Shown in pieces: positions 58,260 through 64,000 of a stretch of 64,000 bases of DNA. The stretch's first letter is position 1. Every line of letters starts with the position of its first letter. The position numbers and the translations under genes are program-made. Source of the DNA: Merluccius polli (Eukaryota; Chordata; Actinopteri; Gadiformes; Merlucciidae); NCBI GenBank assembly GCA_030340625.1, contig JAOPHQ010003485.1, forward strand, positions 1 to 64,000. Direction: 5' to 3'. Below the pieces are notes generated by a model, which made no database searches, had not been told where the DNA came from, and was given only the letters and a program-made list of their open reading frames with translations.

Positions 58260-61200
58260 GTAAGTGGACAAAGTTTCTCTGAAGGCAGGAGGAACTTGTT
58301 TTTTTTTTCATTGCTCCCCACCCACCACAGAGCATCTTTCCATCTATTCATTTACTTGTTTTGGGGTTCAAATGGAGTGAGGTTATGATCTCTAGGGAGC
58401 ACCTCTAAAATTCCCAGGGTGTTTGGATTCCACCGGTCTTGCAGTCATGAGGTGTTGACACTAGGACACCCTGTGAAAATGAAAGCATATTTGATGGCTT
58501 TGCAGACACATACATTGGTCTGTTTGAGTGGTAAATTGCGTATTGTTTGAGATTTTTTTGATCTTTAAATGAGTGTAAGGCAATGAGTAAGAGTGGACAC
58601 AATACATGAGATGTTCATCTGCCTTTCCTGGGACCACCTCCTCATCTGGAGTAACCATGCCCTGCTCAATGGATTCAAATGAAATCACTTGTATGTTTAA
58701 GCAACACAACAACTGAGAATACACTCTCATTCATTTAAAACAAGTGTGCTTTTGTTTGGATTAGTCAAATTGGATTTTCTAAAATATTTCCCACCTTTCC
58801 TGGTTGTACAAAATCCTTCTTGGTTTGGAGTGATGTGGATAACCTACCAGGATATGTATTCTCCCTCCGGATTAATGCCAATCAGACGACCACGGATGTT
58901 ATATGATGCTGAAACTCATGGTTGGGCATTTTTCCATCTTTTTTGTTTTGGATTATGTCTAAGGGCATTACACCAAAGTACTGGCAGACGCGTTGATTCC
59001 AGTTCAGACAACAGGAAATGTGAGCAGAATGTTTCCCTCCTTTCGCCATTTGCCTTCCTCGGTTGTTTTTTTTTCTAAAAGGTCTAAGGACAAAGTCTAC
59101 CACAGTTGCTGTGGATAAATGTGAACCTTTGTTGGATCATACTAACGGATGGAAATAATGGACATGAAAAGAGTTGTAACACTGCCAATGGAGATTACCT
59201 GGCCTATTGCCAATGGATTACCGCACACCCTTTTCAATGTGGAACTATAACTCCAAAGTCATGGAATATAACTTCCTCCAGCACCAGAAACATATGAACA
59301 GTATTCAAAAGTCAACAGTTTCTTGGTTCTCCTTCTGGTGACCAGCGACTTGGAGAGACCGCAGACATCTATCGGTTATGAAACATCACTGAACCATTTG
59401 GTTTCCGGTTGGATGATTACTTTGCTGAATATGTTGATGCAAGGTCTGGATTACCAGTTGGAAGACATATTTTTGGTCCATTTTTCCTCGAAGGAATTGT
59501 TTCGCTACAGTGTGATCTAATTGGAATTTGCTGGACTTTAACAAACAAAGATGAAAGACTTACTATTTCTCCAAAGATTAAATAGGAGAGCCTTTGAAGC
59601 ATTGGCAGTTAAATATGTATACATGGACACTAAGCATACGTTTAATATTTATCCAAGTTCTTCGGCATTTTAGTTTTTTCTCACTGGAAGTACAATCTGC
59701 AAAAGTTTTTTCCCCTCCTACAAGATCTCGAGATGGACAAGTTCATGCCTAGCTATATCAATTGAACTATTTATTTTATTTTTCATGAAGAATAATGAAC
59801 TGCAGCGCACTTATGCACCGGCGGTATCCACAGTGACATGGATTACATTTTCCAACTGATGAATTTTTTTCCCTCTTTTTTTGTCTGCACTCCACAACCT
59901 CCCCTTCATTTTGCTCACTATATTCTATCTCCCTAGATTATATTTGGAATAATAGTTCAAGTTACTCCTCTCACAAAAGGTTGGTATGTCCTGCCCTGTG
60001 TATTATAGCTGTTCTTTCTAACCTCCTAGTTTGAACCCTCCTATTTCTCCCTCCATTCTCCCAACTAACTAAATGAGTAAATTGAGTAATATTGTATTTC
60101 TGCCTGTGTGAAGTTTCTTGGCTTCTTTCCTGGATTTCTTTCTATTGCTCTTCTCTCACTCCTTGTGCCTAACCTGGGCTGCCCGTCTCTACACCCCCTA
60201 GCTAAAGATTTTGGGCATTTTTCACCTTGTGATCAAAGTGAAAAATGTCACAATTGATAAACAGGATGGCTTGCCTTATCATAAATACTGGATGTGAAAC
60301 GGATGTTTTGTTTAAATTCAAAGCAGCCTTTTTTTAATGAAGTTGAATGTTATTTCTTATGACTCAATAATTTGCTCTCATTTGGTTATTTTTTTCTCAA
60401 AGCTGGTCAAGTTAAACCTGTGGCAAAAAAGCACATTCAATTTAAATGTACTGTTGGTTGTTAACTTGGCGGGTTAGATTTTCAGACAGACTTAAATCTA
60501 TACGTTAATATAGGAAAAATGTACATTTCCAAGAGCCAATAAAATGAAAATATCTGATCACTGGTCACAGTAAAAGGGTCAAAGGAGTGCTATACAGCCC
60601 ACAAAGAATGGCTGACTAATAATGAAACAAGCCAAAAACACAATTATATTTAGTATACTAATACTAATCACGACATAATACAGTTAGAGACCAAAAAAAA
60701 CTAATTCATGAATAATGTAACAACCTGTTTTGTGGAAATTGAAATTGTGAGAATCTGTGATACCTCAAATTAGCATTTTTGAGCGCATCTAGAGGTCACA
60801 ATAATCCATCAATTTCATTCCTGGCACACACATTTTAAATGCAATAAGCGCAAATTAAATGACCCTCCAACCTGCTGCAGCTGTGGGTGGTGCATGGAAA
60901 TAAGATCACTCCGTCACCTATTAAAAAAAAGAACAATTATGTTCAAATGCTTTGAACAACAATATATTTATTTAAGTATTTTATAATTTTCGTGTGAACA
61001 TCATATGAAAGCTATCATCATTACAAACTGTGAACTCAAACATGAAAACAATTCCCGAACTTGAAACGCATAATTCATTGGGAATACCCTTACAAATCGC
61101 TATAATATGCCCAACGGCCAGTAGATAGCTGGGCAAAAAGAAAGTGTTGTACAATATACAATGGTATGTAGGGATGGGAAGCCTGGATAGTTGGTTAATA

Positions 61201-61665
61201 GATATCAATATAAAATCAACATTCTTTAGTTGTAGTGGTTGTAGTGTATTGCCTATTTGCAAGATTCCCATTCACAACCGAAATGTACAACTTTGAGATG
61301 GCCACAGCATTTAACATTTAAATGAAAGGGAGCCTGCAATTTTATGAACCTTAAACAACCCAAACAGTGGAACATTAACATTACATTGATTATGCAAAAT
61401 CCTTTAGATAAAACCTCTTCCAGTGGCCGTTCAGGATGCTCATCAAATGAACTCTATTTCTATCAATTTATCACAGTTTAAAAGTGATTCACAGGCCCAT
61501 ATTTGACAACACTCTCCTATCACAAACCCTAAATAGGGCAAATGACATTTTCACAAAACCTCTTGAAAAAGGGAAAACACCTTGAGAAAGGACACATGGG
61601 ATGGTTCAGTACAATAGGTGAAGGTAAAGTGTTTGTTTACCACTAAACCTCAGGACCAATACAGC

Positions 61666-62073
61666 TAGGGTGACCAGACGAGATTGGCTGAAATTCGGGA
61701 CGTTTTTTTTTGGGGGGGGGGGGGGGTTGTAGGCAGTGACGGACTGGGAACAAAATTCTGGGGGGGATGGGTGTGCGATTGTCGACGGGGGGTGCTGCGC
61801 GATTGTCGACGGGGGGGCTGCGCAATTGTCGACGGGGGGTGGGGGGGGTGCGAGTTGACTCAACCTCTCTACGGACTGAGTATGGACAGTTTTTAATGTT
61901 TATCAGAAAATAACTACTCAGTATTCTGCTTGAGTATCATTTTCGGGACAATTAGGGCTGGATTCGGGATTCGGGACAAACGCGTCGGGATTCGGGACAA
62001 ATGCTTCGGCATTTGGGACAAACGCTTAGATTTCGGGACTGTCCCGAATTTCTCAGGACGTCTGGTCACCCTA
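61666..62073. mobile_element. MITE-like element with TAGGGTGACCAGACG ends
   Basis: TAGGGTGACCAGACG at 61666-61680 is perfectly inverted at 62059-62073, and GAAATTCGGGAC follows shortly inside both ends. The interior has poly-G with GATTGTCGACGGGG units, then tandem ATTCGGGACAAACGC-type units. Confidence 0.8.
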
Positions 62074-62399
62074 AACACAGCACATTTAACAAATTTTCCC
62101 TGTTTACACTAGCATTTTTAATCTCCCATCAAATCACAAATTGAAAACAGTTGAGATCATGATGCAAAGAAGTATGTTTTCTGATGTAGACAACCAGGGG
62201 TAGTGTATGCTACATTCAATCTAGATTTACGAGAGATAGGTTATTGTCTAGACAGAATATGATATTGTTATTGTCCTAAAATGTGCTCTCCTACAATTTG
62301 TTTTAAATGGATGCACTGTTTTAAATGGCTGCACAGTTGAATGTACAGTTGTGTTCATCCTTTAAAGGTAGACTACCTACCTAGTCAACCACTAGGTGT

Positions 62400-62545
62400 T
62401 AGGGACGGGAATCGGCAGGGACCTCATGGTACGATGTCACAATTTTTGAGTGCCAATACGATATGTATTGCGACTCTGTAAATATTGCGATTCTGTAAAA
62501 AGTGTGATATTGCGATTTTTGTTGTTCGCGCGATATATATATGTT
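62400..62545. mobile_element. Teleost transposon fragment (AGGGACGGGAATCGGCAGGG)
   Basis: AGGGACGGGAATCGGCAGGG, GTGCCAATACGATATGTATT and GTGATATTGCGATTTTTG are phrases of a common fish DNA-transposon repeat. The superfamily is not assigned. Confidence 0.5.
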
Positions 62546-63822
62546 AGCAATTTTATCTTTTGTGTGGTTCAACCTCTGGGTAAAACGTTGCGGTTTGGTG
62601 GCTGAACAGAATAGAACCTAAGTGGCTGAACAGAATAGAACCTAATGGATGATACTCCATAAATCAATTCCCCCCCCCCCCCCATTGGAAATGTTCACAA
62701 TGTCATGTGAAGAGGTAGCTAAATTGTTGAATTTGATACTTTGTTGAAGTTTGTTGATGTTGCTAATGTGTTCTTGAAGCATAATGTGTTGGACGGGAAC
62801 TAGAAGACGCCACTAAGCACTAATGTCACCCAAATGCGAGTTAGACCAAAAAGCAACGTTACAAATGATCACATAAATCGTCAATGTGCAGTTTAGATGT
62901 CTACCCCTGAAACATGACCCATGTCAAGTTTACCAGCGAGCAGGGACAACGGACTACAGTACTTTCATCCACAATGTAAGGGTCTGTAGTTTAAACTAGG
63001 AGCCGCAGTGAACTATAGTGCACATACCATTTCCAACTCTGCTATGTGCAGTAATGTCAATATAACATATCAAGCACAGAAAGTTAATTACCATGCTAGA
63101 AAACCTTTTAGCTACTTTAGCTACAAAAACAACCAGTTGGAAAGTTTTACTTGTAACCTTTTTAGGTTGCTTTAGTGCTCGCCATTTAAGAAAAGCATGT
63201 TTTTTCCCTTCTATTTCCATCATGCAACACTTTGCACTAAGGCAGAGGCTTCTTTGCTTTTACCACTAGTGTCTTTTACAAAGTTATCCATATTCATGTG
63301 TCCCAGTCCATCTCCTATAGCTGTTTTTTTGCACTTGGTTTGTCAATCAAAAAGGGGCAGGAAAAACTGGTGGGCCGGACACCCTGTCACTAGTAACCAA
63401 TCCGAACCTCCTGCCCAATCCGTACTGTACATGTGCAATGGCTATCACTTTATGGCACCTTTATCATGCAAACAAAACACAAACATGCAAACAAAACATG
63501 ATACATTTTCCGTTGATTAGCAACCTCAACTCAGAGGTTTTTCCAAACCATTGCATTGGCTGCTAAAGGTCACTTTAGTAATGTATTGATAAATAAGTAA
63601 AAAATGTGAGATATATATATATATATATCAGCTTGTTGCTTAGTTATTTATTTGTTATTTGTTATTATTTCTTAAAGCATTTAACATGGCTATTAAATCA
63701 CATTGGCGTCAGCTTCTTCGATCTGCACATGTGCAGTACTGATCCAGCAGTCGTAAAGTGACAGAATGTGCGCATGTGCATTATGGATCGGGCAGGAGGT
63801 AGGGATCGGGAAGTGACACTCA

Positions 63823-64000
63823 CAGGGCTCCGAACCGGTTCAAGGAACGAAAATGAAAACCGAAAACGAACGGAATTTTACAAGGAACGGAAACGGAAAC
63901 GAAAACCAAATGGTCTTCAACTGTTCCGGAACATAAACGTTATTCTGAAATCCCCAAAACCGGTCAATAACGTTTTTTTTCCGTTCTCTATATAGCCTAT
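63823..64000. mobile_element. hAT-like repeat end running off the window
   Basis: CAGGGCTCCGAACCGGTTCA and GGAACGAAAATGAAAACCG are typical of a hAT-type teleost repeat with CAGGG ends. The right end is outside the window. Confidence 0.55.

Larger units (their letters stand above)
58260..64000 (+). other. spen: spen intron 2 (partial)
   Basis: AT-rich sequence with open frames of no family resemblance between 58700 and 60600. Recognisable repeats are listed separately at 61666-62073, 62400-62545 and 63823-64000. The third coding exon was not found. Confidence 0.75.

Overview
The window is nuclear DNA of a ray-finned (teleost) fish. The coding signal sits in short exons with GT/AG borders and conserved vertebrate protein sequence. 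The introns and intergenic DNA are full of CA/TG microsatellites, minisatellites, tRNA-derived SINE sequence and small inverted-repeat DNA transposons of teleost type. The species cannot be fixed from sequence alone. The density of long CA arrays and the many TAGGCCTA palindromes are distinctive and would fit a cod-like genome, but that is only a guess.

Layout. (1) 1-8230, + strand: 3' half of tmem240, with upstream exons outside the window, a 4.5 kb repeat-filled intron and a probable 1-nt frameshift. (2) 8231-20480: gene-poor and transposon-rich. It includes a decayed pogo/Tigger-like transposase end, a 0.9 kb inverted-repeat element, and a nested composite at 17473-19677 made of a hAT-like element carrying antisense 28S rDNA, a fold-back element, telomere-like repeats and a Harbinger-like MITE. 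(3) 20481-36970, +: a complete 28-exon atp13a2 (P5B ATPase, 1123 aa as assembled). (4) 38468-42418, -: szrd1, four coding exons, convergent with atp13a2. (5) 45337-49330, +: a SULT1-type cytosolic sulfotransferase with an unresolved first codon. (6) 50280-53147, +: tmem82, with one intron made almost wholly of CA-type repeat. (7) 55406-64000, +: first two coding exons of spen and part of its second intron.

The human orthologues TMEM240, ATP13A2, SZRD1, TMEM82 and SPEN all lie in 1p36, so this is a conserved neighbourhood; the genes are not a pathway. ATP13A2 is a lysosomal polyamine exporter, SZRD1 a small SUZ-domain protein, SULT1 a phase II sulfonation enzyme, SPEN a nuclear RRM/SPOC co-repressor, and TMEM240 and TMEM82 are membrane proteins.

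The most unusual observation is that two unrelated genes (atp13a2 at 25763-26195 and the sulfotransferase at 45901-46417) each have an intronic minisatellite whose repeat unit is the gene's own exon/intron junction. Each true 5' splice site is therefore followed by an array of copies of itself.
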